From NCBI GenBank assembly GCA_006247105.1, contig CM016926.1, positions 1,054,001 to 1,118,000 on the forward strand: 64,000 bases of DNA. The letters are read 5' to 3'. Shown in pieces: positions 52,615-62,276 of the stretch. Below the pieces are notes generated by a model. The model was not told the DNA's origin, did no database searches, and was given only the letters and a program-made list of their open reading frames with translations. The stretch's first letter is position 1. Every line of letters begins with the position of its first letter. Both the position numbers and the translations under genes were made by a program. Source of the stretch: Giardia muris. Lineage: Eukaryota; Fornicata; Diplomonadida; Hexamitidae.

Positions 52615-53547
52615 ATGCTGACCGCTCGCGGCTTGATTGACGATGATTCTGGCCCCATTGACATCTCACTGGGATACATCGACCAGCACCTCACCATCAG
52701 CACCGGGGAGACTTACAATCTCTCCGCACCGGAGTACTCGCCTGCCGCCGAGGCTTTCCTTCATGGAGTCCTGCTCATCACGGGAGCAGACGTCGTCCTC
52801 GCCCCTGGCAGTAGCTTCTCCGGAGTCCTCGCCCCCGGGACGAAGAAGATCGTCGACTTCCTAGGCCTCATCCCGAACTCGTCACTCCCCCAATCTCAAT
52901 TCACTCTGGTACCCATGACTGGAAGAAGTCTTGTCGCCCTCATCCAGACATATCTCGCGGAGGCCCAATGCCAAACCCTTCAGCAGCCACGGTTCTTCCT
53001 TCGGCTCGTGGGGCTCCGGTTTGAATACACCTCTCCGGATTGCAGGATTAAGACCGTCCGATACTGCCGAACATGGATCCTAGAAGATCCACTATGTCAC
53101 AACTGGGTCAGCATGGACCCGTCGACCTCATTCATGGTCGCCATCGATAACTCTGTCTACACACACTTTGTCAATCAGTCCTTCTTCAACAAGGAGCTCA
53201 GTCAGCAGATGGACGTCAATCTCATCGACGGGATCATCCGATATTTCCGCCAGTACAATGGCACAACCCTCGTGCCACACGATAACTTCAACCTTTCGCT
53301 AGTCTCCCTCTCCACGAAGGAGTTCAGGCTTAAGCTGCTCTTCCTCCTGGCCATCCTGTCGTCAATCGTGTTGATGCTCGTCGTGATGCAGTGCCTGGAG
53401 ATGAAGAGGCAGGACCGTAACAGCCGTGTACAACTGTTCTATCGCTTACAGAGCGCTATCAAGGCTCCGTCGAGGATGAAGACCCCACAGCTGCCACGGA
53501 AGCAGACGAGACGTGAAATACTGCGGGACATGGCGTCTTTGAATTAG
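52615..53547 (+). CDS. 5'-nucleotidase C-terminal-domain-like membrane protein, 310 aa
   Basis: The central part resembles the C-terminal substrate-binding domain of 5'-nucleotidase/UshA-type enzymes: VPMTGRSLVALIQTYL matches the 'TGxxL' region, and FFLRLVGLRFEYT matches the strand after it. The N-terminal metallophosphatase domain of that family (D-x-H, GNHD) is absent, so it cannot be a standard nucleotidase. A transmembrane helix (LKLLFLLAILSSIVLMLVVM) near residue 240 precedes a basic tail. There is no signal peptide. The assignment is by pattern only; a new membrane protein is the alternative. It diverges from the cathepsin gene by 5 bp and overlaps the RBR gene's stop by 4 bp. Confidence 0.55.
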   Translation: MLTARGLIDDDSGPIDISLGYIDQHLTISTGETYNLSAPEYSPAAEAFLHGVLLITGADVVLAPGSSFSGVLAPGTKKIVDFLGLIPNSSLPQSQFTLVPMTGRSLVALIQTYLAEAQCQTLQQPRFFLRLVGLRFEYTSPDCRIKTVRYCRTWILEDPLCHNWVSMDPSTSFMVAIDNSVYTHFVNQSFFNKELSQQMDVNLIDGIIRYFRQYNGTTLVPHDNFNLSLVSLSTKEFRLKLLFLLAILSSIVLMLVVMQCLEMKRQDRNSRVQLFYRLQSAIKAPSRMKTPQLPRKQTRREILRDMASLN

Positions 53548-56500
53548 GATGAGGTCTTCCTCGGTTCCCAGACCTCAATGGGCCACTCTGATGTCGGATG
53601 GCCTACGTGGCTCCGCATCACCTTCGTGTAAAAGAAGGAAGGCTCGAGCCCATAAGCCTGCATCTCCGGGCCATGGACGGTAAGAAGGTGTTCGTGGCAA
53701 TTCTCGCAGATCGCCAGACATGCCCAACAGAAAGCTGTGTTACAGTGGAGGCAGGCGACGCTATCACAGCCGTCATCATCCTTGAGATACCTCCGCTTGC
53801 AGTTGGGACAGGGCTTTGTGATGTTGTTAGTGGAGTCAGACCGCATATCGGGGAAGTGACGACCACAAACGTCGCAGGTCTGTTCGTAGTCGGGGATGAT
53901 GCCACGACAATTGACGAGGGGACAATTGATGATGTCGCTGTGGGCAATTATTCTATCGCAGATCAAGCCTCGGTGCATCTCCATAAAGAATAGGAGAGGA
54001 AGGTAGACCAAACGGTCAGCGAACTGATAAGGGAAGGTCAGGTAGGCGCCATCCTCGCCTATCAATGTGTCGTATGCATGAACGGTGGCGTTGGCGATGT
54101 GTAGGACGGTGGTGTCGGCGCGGTCTATGAAGTCCCAACACGTGCTACACTTCACGCCAGCATTGCGTGCCTCCTCCGAGACCTTACAGTCGTGGATAAG
54201 GATTTCGTCGAGCTTCTGTGCAAAGGCATGTGCCTCCTTGTCCGAGGAGGAGTATAGCCTATACGCCGGATCGAGTAAGACGGTCGGGTTGTCAGCTTGG
54301 AGACGTTGCAAGGCCATTTTGAAGCTCCTGCTAACTCCGAAGGGCCAGAAGCTATACAAGGGCGTTGACCTGGGAATTGTCAGTCGCGGATGCAGGGTAT
54401 AGTGAAGGTGCTTCAAGGTGTCATGGATGGCATCCCATGCCGAGGTGACGTCACCCAAATCTCTCACACAGATCTCGAAGATAACGTAACCGCGCACGTC
54501 ACGATCGCTACCGTAGCATTCTGTTTGTCGTGATCTATCCTCACATATTGATGAAATGTTATGCGCTTTCTTCTCCAGGTTCTCCTGCAGCTCCTTCAAA
54601 ATCGGGGCATATAGTTGTAGGACATCGCACTCGGCCCTGATGTATAATCGTACAGGGAAGAAAATATCTTGAAGTTGGATTGGAGACAATGCCGAGGTGA
54701 CGCGTCTAACGTGCTCCTCGAGCCTAGTAGGAGGCTCGTCTGGAAGTGACATTGGCAAGCGGCAATATACGCTGATGTAATTCGCTTGCTTCTTGATGGC
54801 CCAGCCAAAGCTCTTTGGGAGCTGGCGTAGCTTCATCTCGAGCGTTTCATGAAGGGAGTAGAGGTTCGCTTCGTCGATTTTCCCATGCACTTGGCCCAAG
54901 ATCCCTGTTTCTACGCCGACCGTAAATAGCTGCGCAATGCTCGTCGTTTGCAGGCCGATCACCCACATCGCCCGTTGTAGGCTGAAGAGCAGCTTTTCCA
55001 CGTCGGAGCTGCAGTATAGGCGGACGCCGACGGCCATTAGGCGGCACGCGTGAATGAAGTCCTGGAGTGCTTGGACATACAAGGGTGAGGACTCGATTGA
55101 CGATATTTCGAAGTAGATTGGATATGCGGGGGCGAAGCCCAAGTTATTACCCGCAAGGCTATGGAAGGAGGAGCTGATCATCGGATAGTACTTGCTATGA
55201 CGTATAGGGGCCGTGCTACGAATGATACCGGGATCCTGTCTTCGTAAGGCCTCAGAGCTTTGTGATCGAAAGAGTATAGAGGTGCCTTCTAAGTGTTGGA
55301 TAAATTCTTCACCAGTACTATCAAGTGCCTGACCCAACACGTGTAAGAAGACCAACTTTGCCGCGAGTCCAGTGAAGAGGCTTCGGAAAACCTGCAATAT
55401 GAGCGCACAGGGAAGCATGTTAGGGTTAATGACTTGCATCTGTCCCTTCGATGCCTTACGGAGATAAATCTGAAGGGTACGCAACGAGGCGACGGATATG
55501 CTAGGGATTAAAGAAATAACTAATGATCGGGAACCAATATAGTGGATATGAAAGCTTCCTGGTGGGTTGATGGGTGCGGTCTGGAGCCAATGACGATACG
55601 CATCTGCGTTTAAAGGCTCTGCTCTGGGAATATTTATGTCGATCCCACAGTGTAGTTCGTTGGTAGTACTTCGCATGGTCGAAGCATAAAACCTTTGCAC
55701 CTCCGCTATTCGCCTCTTCATGTACTCGGAAAGAGTGGTTCTGATATTATTCTCGGTGATCTCTGGGAAGGCCTCCGTTGCCGAGAAGACGGTATTATGC
55801 GTGTAATCCGCCGCGGAGAGCTTCGACCCCGAGAAGAGGAGGAGCGGATTCGCACGTTTATAAGGGATGACGGAAGCTCTGCTATAGAGAGCGATAAAGG
55901 CCGTTATGTCTGTGACGCTGGGAGTGCTAATGGTATAGCTGTGGTCCAGACCGTTCGTAAAATTATCATAGAGACGATAGAAGAGAGAGATGTGCGATGT
56001 CCGGTCATATTGGATAGAATACCCAGCAAAAAGCGCCAGCTCAGCCAAGAGCCGGGGGTTTCCCATGCTAAATAACGCGTAGAAGCTCATAACGGAGGAG
56101 GGGAGATATCGTTGATCATAAAGGAAAAGAGCGTTCCAAGTCGGAAGGGCTATCCTATATTCTAAGAGCTGTGGCTTGTTAGTGGTTGAAAAGCCACTCG
56201 CGTCATGCAAGGCTGACTTGAGGATGTCCATACAAGAGGGGATCTTCGAGGGAACGGCATCGTACTGCCCGGGGGTAATGTTCTGTTCGGTCGAGAAGTT
56301 GACAGCAAAGCCATACTCCCCATATCCGAGGCATGACATGATGGTGTCTGTTGCATGGTCTAGAAAATATCCAACCTGAAAGCCCTCATCTAAACGCTCC
56401 ATGATGAAGGGAACACACGATATCCTGTCAAAGGAGAGGCTGATATTGATTTCTTTGACGAGATTAGCCATTCTCTGCAACTCCTTCTCCTCAGCTTCCT

Positions 56501-57878
56501 GCGGTTGGAGTAGGGTAGTTTGGGTTAGAAGAGAAGCCATCTCTAACTCGTTAATGGGGATAACTTCTTTGCCCAGCCTATAACGGATCAAAAAGTGAAG
56601 GAAGAGCTCAAGACTGAAGTGCGGGTACCTTTCTATCCGTAACATATCGAGTAGATTGACCGCGGAGTCTGTCAACGGCGGGGATCCAGGAGGGTTGAGC
56701 AGCTCAAGACGCCTGAGATAGTCGCATATGAAGGGAGTCCGGGAATTCGGGGAATTCTGCTTCATCTTCTTTGAATACGCAACCAACAACCCAAAGGAGA
56801 GCGCATCAATGAATAACCCCGTGTACAGGTGCGCCGGATACTTCTGGCGCGAAGAGCAGACCTTAACGTACTTTGCTGGTCTTAGCACGCTTTGGATCAC
56901 AGTCTCGACGTAAGCGGGGGCGGGGAGAATCGCATAGTAGCCAAGCTGGTGTAGAACATCGGACATCTCTCCCGAGCGCCCATAAAGCCAAAAGGGCACG
57001 TCCTCGATCTTGCAGTCCCCATAGTGCGGCGCATGCGGGGAAAGGACTATACCAATGTCGATGACGTGCATCTTCTCCAAGTACCTGTCATTGTACCTCC
57101 TCTGAGCGACGCCGTCGATGTACTGAGCAAGAGAGGCGTAAGAGATGGTATAAACCCGGGTCTGGTCGTTCTTGGACGCGCTCGAGAGGTCGAGACTGCT
57201 CATCGTGATGTCCTTACTTAGGTCACATACCTCTTGATCCAGAAGTGCCTTAAGCCGTTCCGTAAACTTTGCCAGGCCGTTTGGATATAAGATCAAGACG
57301 AAATTCCTTTGGAGCTCGGGAGTGCAATAAGCGGGTGGCAGATGGTCATCATCGTCGATTTGATACTCCGACCTCTCTCCAAACCATATAATGCGCCGTA
57401 TCGTGAGGAGGACCGTGTCAATAAAGCTAATATCCGACGTATCGATGAACTCAGACAGGTCCAATAGAACCTCGGAGGGTTTCTGGCACACGTTCTGGAC
57501 CGATCCCGTGAGTGGGACATCTCGCTTTTGGAAAGAGAACTGGTACTCCTGTAAGACGGCCGGATCAACGGCCTTCTGATCGAAGAATAGGAGCGTTATA
57601 GACGAGCCTTTAGTGATTCGTCCAAGCTCGTGCATAATGAAGGTCAGCCAAGGAGAGGAGAGTATGTCCACGGTGTTGCTGTTTGAGGGAGGCATGCCGG
57701 CGAAATAGATGGTGGTGACAGACAAGAACCACTTCGGGCACACCATCAGTCCGAATGCGCACTGGTAGTCGTACATCAGGCATCCGCCGTCAGGCTCGAT
57801 GTCCCAGACACGCGTCTGGGGGAAGAGCATGCGGGAAGGGATGATATAAAGGGTCGTTGGAGATTCCATCCAACTCAT
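53544..57878 (-). CDS. Giant RBR-type (IBR-RING2) protein, 1444 aa
   Basis: The last 130 residues carry IBR-like Cys spacing (about 1317-1345: CPLVNC ... CDVCGRHF) and a RING2 (about 1355-1396: CPNC, DDGCDSVACLHC, FCWACLAICENCHEH). The GC at C1371 fits the catalytic RING2 Cys that carries ubiquitin as a thioester in Parkin-type E3s. A RING1 is not clear; only ECSTCWDF near residue 1240 hints at it. The first 1200 residues are globular and unrecognised. Likely an E3 ligase of the RBR class. The start is the ATG at 57878 or 57869; it diverges from the next gene by 5 bp. The stop overlaps the nucleotidase-like stop in TTAG. Confidence 0.75.
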   Translation of the reverse strand: MSWMESPTTLYIIPSRMLFPQTRVWDIEPDGGCLMYDYQCAFGLMVCPKWFLSVTTIYFAGMPPSNSNTVDILSSPWLTFIMHELGRITKGSSITLLFFDQKAVDPAVLQEYQFSFQKRDVPLTGSVQNVCQKPSEVLLDLSEFIDTSDISFIDTVLLTIRRIIWFGERSEYQIDDDDHLPPAYCTPELQRNFVLILYPNGLAKFTERLKALLDQEVCDLSKDITMSSLDLSSASKNDQTRVYTISYASLAQYIDGVAQRRYNDRYLEKMHVIDIGIVLSPHAPHYGDCKIEDVPFWLYGRSGEMSDVLHQLGYYAILPAPAYVETVIQSVLRPAKYVKVCSSRQKYPAHLYTGLFIDALSFGLLVAYSKKMKQNSPNSRTPFICDYLRRLELLNPPGSPPLTDSAVNLLDMLRIERYPHFSLELFLHFLIRYRLGKEVIPINELEMASLLTQTTLLQPQEAEEKELQRMANLVKEINISLSFDRISCVPFIMERLDEGFQVGYFLDHATDTIMSCLGYGEYGFAVNFSTEQNITPGQYDAVPSKIPSCMDILKSALHDASGFSTTNKPQLLEYRIALPTWNALFLYDQRYLPSSVMSFYALFSMGNPRLLAELALFAGYSIQYDRTSHISLFYRLYDNFTNGLDHSYTISTPSVTDITAFIALYSRASVIPYKRANPLLLFSGSKLSAADYTHNTVFSATEAFPEITENNIRTTLSEYMKRRIAEVQRFYASTMRSTTNELHCGIDINIPRAEPLNADAYRHWLQTAPINPPGSFHIHYIGSRSLVISLIPSISVASLRTLQIYLRKASKGQMQVINPNMLPCALILQVFRSLFTGLAAKLVFLHVLGQALDSTGEEFIQHLEGTSILFRSQSSEALRRQDPGIIRSTAPIRHSKYYPMISSSFHSLAGNNLGFAPAYPIYFEISSIESSPLYVQALQDFIHACRLMAVGVRLYCSSDVEKLLFSLQRAMWVIGLQTTSIAQLFTVGVETGILGQVHGKIDEANLYSLHETLEMKLRQLPKSFGWAIKKQANYISVYCRLPMSLPDEPPTRLEEHVRRVTSALSPIQLQDIFFPVRLYIRAECDVLQLYAPILKELQENLEKKAHNISSICEDRSRQTECYGSDRDVRGYVIFEICVRDLGDVTSAWDAIHDTLKHLHYTLHPRLTIPRSTPLYSFWPFGVSRSFKMALQRLQADNPTVLLDPAYRLYSSSDKEAHAFAQKLDEILIHDCKVSEEARNAGVKCSTCWDFIDRADTTVLHIANATVHAYDTLIGEDGAYLTFPYQFADRLVYLPLLFFMEMHRGLICDRIIAHSDIINCPLVNCRGIIPDYEQTCDVCGRHFPDMRSDSTNNITKPCPNCKRRYLKDDDGCDSVACLHCNTAFCWACLAICENCHEHLLTVHGPEMQAYGLEPSFFYTKVMRSHVGHPTSEWPIEVWEPRKTSS

Positions 57879-57883
57879 TTAAT
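57879..57883. promoter_or_regulatory. 5-bp divergent initiator (TTAAT)
   Basis: The bases between minus ATG 57878 and plus ATG 57884 (CAT-TTAAT-ATG). If ATGs at 57869 or 57893 are used the gap grows to at most 23 bp. Confidence 0.4.
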
Positions 57884-60800
57884 ATGAGGTACATGACGGT
57901 TTTCCGCCGTCCCCTGGTTAGGCCCGCGTCCCGGCATATTGCGCGGGCTTTTGGGGATGCTGTCACTGTCGTCATTGACTTCCAGGGCGCAATGATGACC
58001 TATGCAGAATTCGCGCAGCGCATCTCCGATACCTTTCTTGACACCCCCCCAGATAGTCTTAGGCTTCAAAACTTCTCGCTGCGATCGGTATCTGCAGCTA
58101 CACGGCTGTTCTCCCTCTTCTCGCTTGAGCTCGTTGATGCTGATCTTCGTACACCCAATTCATTAACTACGATCTTAGCTACGTTTCAGCCTGAGGAAGG
58201 TGCTCTCCGTCGTGTGCTCTTACAGGGCGTATACGGGAGTGACCGATCCGGACTTGCCATTGAAGGTCTCGAGGTCGATCAGCTCCTTTGTTATTCATCC
58301 TTTCCCTCTCCCCTCACCCTCTTGTCATATTGCAATAATGAGCTTGTTCTACGCATTGATGCGGCCAATGCTCAGACGCTCAGCTACACACGACAATGCG
58401 CGGAAATCTCTGGACGGCCCATCTTCTTTGACCCAGAGTTTATCTCCTCCTGCACGATGGCACGTTCGCTTCATCTGATCATAGACGCATCGAACCAAGA
58501 CGCCTTTCGGATCGGACGGCGCGTTGCAACGGCTTACTTATACATCATCATCTGTTCACGAAGCTTGGGTGGACAAGATTTCACGGGGATGACGCTTCGG
58601 AGATCACGAGACTTCATACGGCTCCTACTGAGTGAGCTGGATAGGGATACCGCAGGTGAGGACATCGTCTCATTAAGCCTTTTCATCTCGATGTTGGTGA
58701 CGTCCTTGCTTCTACAACGACACATTCACTTTATCAAGCACAAGGGGAAACGGAGGAGTATGCATGCCCTATTGATCTCCGTGGTAAGCTCCACTGATAT
58801 CCCTCTTCTCATTCACTTCCCTGACTTATACAGCGTAATGAAGCTCTTTCGTGTCATACCCACCCGGGTACTCAAGACTCGGATACCTGACGACCCAGTA
58901 TTAGACAGGGGGATGGCTGATATGACGTTGGGGATCTTCCTCGATAATAACACATCTGGAGTCGGTATAGTCTATCCAGGTCGCACCTCCACCTCCTTGA
59001 ATGTCAAAGAGACGCAAAACTTCACGGTTCTTCGGTATCTCGACTTGCTCGCAGACCGGAACTTCTGTCGGCGAGCAGAGGACGTAGAAGGCGATGGGGT
59101 CCTTCTGAAGCCATTCTTTCGTCGCATCTACCGAATGCTTCGGGACGATGCAGTGCTCACCAGCTTCACCTCATCAACAGAGGCGAGCGCCTGTGGTTCG
59201 GAGGAGACCATGGACGAGGACTTTCATAATATCTTTTGTCGGCACGCTTGTGAGCTATGCGAAAAGGCTCGGGCTGAGGTTGCATCTGGGCGGCACGTTG
59301 GAAAGAGTGTTGAGGAACTCCTAGCAGGGCCTCTCTCGTCCTACATCTGTCGATCTGTGGCAAGAAAGGCGTTCCGAAAGATGGTTCAAACGAATACGAT
59401 GCGACATATAGTCTCTCCACCAGAGCTAAACGTGATCGTAACTGAACCATCATTGAAACAAAACTCGGGTTCGGAGAGTCGGAAGACATCAAGTGGGTCT
59501 CCATCCTTTATCTCTGAGGCAACAGATACCGAGGAAAGTGGGTCGTCTTGTACCCGTGCTTGTCGCTCTTTGACACGGCTTTGTAATTTGAATACGTCAT
59601 CTTCAACAACGGATGACATTAGTGAGGAAGAACGGATGTTAGTACACCAGACACTATTAGACTACGTCGATAAGGGAGAGGTTTTCTTCCTATATGGCGA
59701 GAGGCTCATAACGCTACCTCCAAGCGTTTTTCGTCGAAGCCGTCTATTCGGTTTGCGCAAGGCGGTATCGAACGACGCAGCAAACGATTTCCTTAACACG
59801 AAGCAAGAACTCACGCAACAACTCATTTATATGAACGTTCTATATACTTCCACAACCCGAAAGTGGCTTGCGCGAATGATAGAGAAGCTACGATCTGATG
59901 TCGAGTTGATGAGCGTGTATGCTTCTTTAATATTCGATGGCCCTGATGAAGGAGCACCTAGACAAAAGACTACCAGGAGGCGAATGCGAGAATTGCACCG
60001 CCTTCTCTGTCAATATATGCCGACAAGTAACACGATGTTCATGGATCCAAAACCTCTTCTATATACGCCACGGGTGACTCAAGGGATGAAGAGCTTCAAA
60101 CTTGCGGAAGGACCGTCATACTTGACTAATCGCATATCCCCTAGCTCCGAGAGCCTATGGGAACCGGAGGAGCAGGTGCACTTCAACCAACTGGTCTTCT
60201 GGGCGTATCATCTCATCAATTCTCTCTGGTCTCATAGTGGTAAGTGCATCCACCCCAGAAGCCTTGTGCTACAAACATGTACGATCGTCGTCAGTTCGCA
60301 TATTGAGGTCCTTTTGGTGCTGGTAGGACTGGGTCGTCTTGCAGACGACGTGTCGATCAAAACCCTGGAGTTCGTCTATTCCCCCACATATAAGCAGAAT
60401 TACATTGTTAAGCTACTGGATTGTCTCATTGGAGGGCGCCATCGGGTGGCCTCTAATGATAGTAACGAAGATGAAGGAGATGATATGGGATGTAGTAGCA
60501 CCTATGATGAATCCGAGACGGAGGGCTCCGAGTCTAGTCTGGGCTCATTCGTAGTAAGAGACGATCTGGATAGCCCTTCTCATAGTGATGATATAGCCTC
60601 TTGCGACTCAAGTAGCGAGGCATCAAAAGACACTCAATCCTCCATTCCGGGCTTTAATCGGGTCACGATGTGCTGTACTACCGAAGCCTTTGATAGGGCC
60701 TTGTATGCCAGGTGCATCCGAAAGCTTATCAAGAAGAGGATTCTGAAGCCGAAGCAGCTCATGTTAGACAATGCTACCCCGATTCAGGTTTCTTCTCGCA

Positions 60801-61132
60801 TCAGAATTGAGTCGATCCGTATCCAAATAGAATATCCCAACGATGAGGTACAACCCTCCGTACTCAAGGCCATTCAGCAGGAATACCACAATTGTGTCCG
60901 TAGCATAGTTCTACTTTGTAAGGACGTCCCAGACGTCAGTAGCTTCTTGATCGAGGCGCAACCAGGGTCAAGCTCCGACGTGCTCTCACGACTACGAGAG
61001 CTTGGGACAACACTCGTGACAAGTGCCTCGCAAGTACTAGCGATACATGCAGGATGGGAGCTTATGCCGTCTCATGGCCAAAGCGTCGAAGAAGGACTTT
61101 CCGTACCGCAAGAAACAGGAACAGCAGGATAA
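57884..61132 (+). CDS. Hypothetical protein, 1082 aa
   Basis: Unrecognised. The frame opens at a TTG, so the ATG at 57884 is used (an ATG at 57893 is possible). The first 300 residues seem globular; Ser/Asp/Glu-rich stretches lie near residues 515-560 and 880-930 (SDDIASCDSSSEASKDTQSS). A cluster of Cys near 460-475 (CRHACELCEKA) does not make a clear zinc finger. No transmembrane helix is evident. The final 24 codons overlap the VAP-like gene on the other strand. Coding status is certain from length. Confidence 0.82.
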   Translation: MRYMTVFRRPLVRPASRHIARAFGDAVTVVIDFQGAMMTYAEFAQRISDTFLDTPPDSLRLQNFSLRSVSAATRLFSLFSLELVDADLRTPNSLTTILATFQPEEGALRRVLLQGVYGSDRSGLAIEGLEVDQLLCYSSFPSPLTLLSYCNNELVLRIDAANAQTLSYTRQCAEISGRPIFFDPEFISSCTMARSLHLIIDASNQDAFRIGRRVATAYLYIIICSRSLGGQDFTGMTLRRSRDFIRLLLSELDRDTAGEDIVSLSLFISMLVTSLLLQRHIHFIKHKGKRRSMHALLISVVSSTDIPLLIHFPDLYSVMKLFRVIPTRVLKTRIPDDPVLDRGMADMTLGIFLDNNTSGVGIVYPGRTSTSLNVKETQNFTVLRYLDLLADRNFCRRAEDVEGDGVLLKPFFRRIYRMLRDDAVLTSFTSSTEASACGSEETMDEDFHNIFCRHACELCEKARAEVASGRHVGKSVEELLAGPLSSYICRSVARKAFRKMVQTNTMRHIVSPPELNVIVTEPSLKQNSGSESRKTSSGSPSFISEATDTEESGSSCTRACRSLTRLCNLNTSSSTTDDISEEERMLVHQTLLDYVDKGEVFFLYGERLITLPPSVFRRSRLFGLRKAVSNDAANDFLNTKQELTQQLIYMNVLYTSTTRKWLARMIEKLRSDVELMSVYASLIFDGPDEGAPRQKTTRRRMRELHRLLCQYMPTSNTMFMDPKPLLYTPRVTQGMKSFKLAEGPSYLTNRISPSSESLWEPEEQVHFNQLVFWAYHLINSLWSHSGKCIHPRSLVLQTCTIVVSSHIEVLLVLVGLGRLADDVSIKTLEFVYSPTYKQNYIVKLLDCLIGGRHRVASNDSNEDEGDDMGCSSTYDESETEGSESSLGSFVVRDDLDSPSHSDDIASCDSSSEASKDTQSSIPGFNRVTMCCTTEAFDRALYARCIRKLIKKRILKPKQLMLDNATPIQVSSRIRIESIRIQIEYPNDEVQPSVLKAIQQEYHNCVRSIVLLCKDVPDVSSFLIEAQPGSSSDVLSRLRELGTTLVTSASQVLAIHAGWELMPSHGQSVEEGLSVPQETGTAG

Positions 61133-62012
61133 CAATGATTATCCACAGAATTAGCCGGTTCTGGCTTCGATGAGGTGCGTATGCGACCGAGACTGATGCG
61201 GGACTTGTAGCCAGGACAGGCTCGGAAACGGGCTGCGTACTATCCTGCACCCGAGCATGCTCAGACAGGCTTCGGAAATCGTCGCTTTCCTTCTCCTTCT
61301 CTTTCTCCCTTTCCCTACTTGCCTGGTCAAGTAATGCGTGGAGGTCGGACGCAACACTACTGATGTTCTTATTGACGGACGAGGTGAGCTCTTGTAGGCT
61401 CTTGACAAGCGGTTCTATCTGTTCCCGAGCAGCATTAGCGACTAGCAAGCTCAGTTCCTGTGGTAAGATGCGTAGGGTGTCGTCTGATAATTGTGCCGTA
61501 GTAGGGAAGCTACTGCCGCCCGAGATCTGGCTAGAGTTACGCCGGATATCAAGGGAACTGACGATCTCACTATCATAGAAGGTAAGAGAGTCAGTAACAC
61601 GAGGGTGTGTCGCCTCCTCGAACGCACTCAGGTCACTGTCCACTTGTGTTCCGGATGCGTGGGGGACTAATGAGCGGACTGTGAGCTTCTTATTGAATAG
61701 GTCGATACGTGTAGATTTTGCACAATTAATTAGGGTGTTGATCTCTTCTTCCTTGAGTGTGGTGGACATGGCATCTGGGACGGGCGTCCCAAGGATTTGG
61801 AGGCGTGCCTCCGTCTCCACCCGATCATTATGAACGGTGACTCTTGTGGAGGAATGAGCGTTGATAAGTCCGAGTTTAGGCTCAAATTGAAGGATATGAC
61901 GATCTCTACTATAGACTTTGAAGCATAGTGGGCGATCTCCGTCGTTGAAGAGCGTCAGAAGGCCGGAGCTACCAGGGGAAAGGACGAGGATTAAAGGCTT
62001 AATCGTGAGCAT
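61062..62012 (-). CDS. VAP-like MSP-domain tail-anchored protein, 316 aa
   Basis: The N-terminal 60 residues fit a major sperm protein (MSP) domain: LFNDGDRPLCFKVYSRD, then FEPKLGLINAHSSTRVTV, matching the 'x-F-x-V-x-T' and 'x-P-x-x-G-x-I-x-P-G-x-x-x-x-V' blocks of VAPs. A middle region includes a charged helix (REREKEKEKES). The C-terminus has one transmembrane helix (about 287-303, LILWIIIVILLFLFLAV) and a short basic tail. VAPs sit in the ER membrane and bind FFAT motifs at contact sites. This order (MSP, coiled coil, TM) is the VAP order; the MSP seems short. The start follows GCAAAAAAGGG. It overlaps the convergent gene by 71 bp. Confidence 0.72.
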   Translation of the reverse strand: MLTIKPLILVLSPGSSGLLTLFNDGDRPLCFKVYSRDRHILQFEPKLGLINAHSSTRVTVHNDRVETEARLQILGTPVPDAMSTTLKEEEINTLINCAKSTRIDLFNKKLTVRSLVPHASGTQVDSDLSAFEEATHPRVTDSLTFYDSEIVSSLDIRRNSSQISGGSSFPTTAQLSDDTLRILPQELSLLVANAAREQIEPLVKSLQELTSSVNKNISSVASDLHALLDQASREREKEKEKESDDFRSLSEHARVQDSTQPVSEPVLATSPASVSVAYAPHRSQNRLILWIIIVILLFLFLAVRKVLLRRFGHETA

Positions 62013-62276
62013 CCCTTTTTTGCTTATTTGATCGATCTAAGCCTTCTCTCTTATAGGAGCCATCACGATTCCATTTCTTCCTCTTCATGATTCGTTTAGG
62101 ATGAAGGGCGTCAACACAGTATAGACTATTCCATGAGGTTCTCCTCCTTACATTCATCACTTACTTCTTTGAAGGGCAGAGGGACTTGATTCAGTAGGTT
62201 AAGATAAGAGACTTCTTGATCGAGAGCGATATGTATCCCATATTGATAAAGTATAGAGTTCAGTCATAAAGAGTGA
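62013..62276. other. Divergent intergenic region (264 bp)
   Basis: Between the VAP-like gene (minus) and the 131-aa gene (plus). It is AT-rich and holds several short T- and A-tracts, with no gene seen. AGTGAAT at 62272-62278 overlaps the plus start, but no plus-strand gene lies just upstream, so this match may be chance. Confidence 0.4.
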
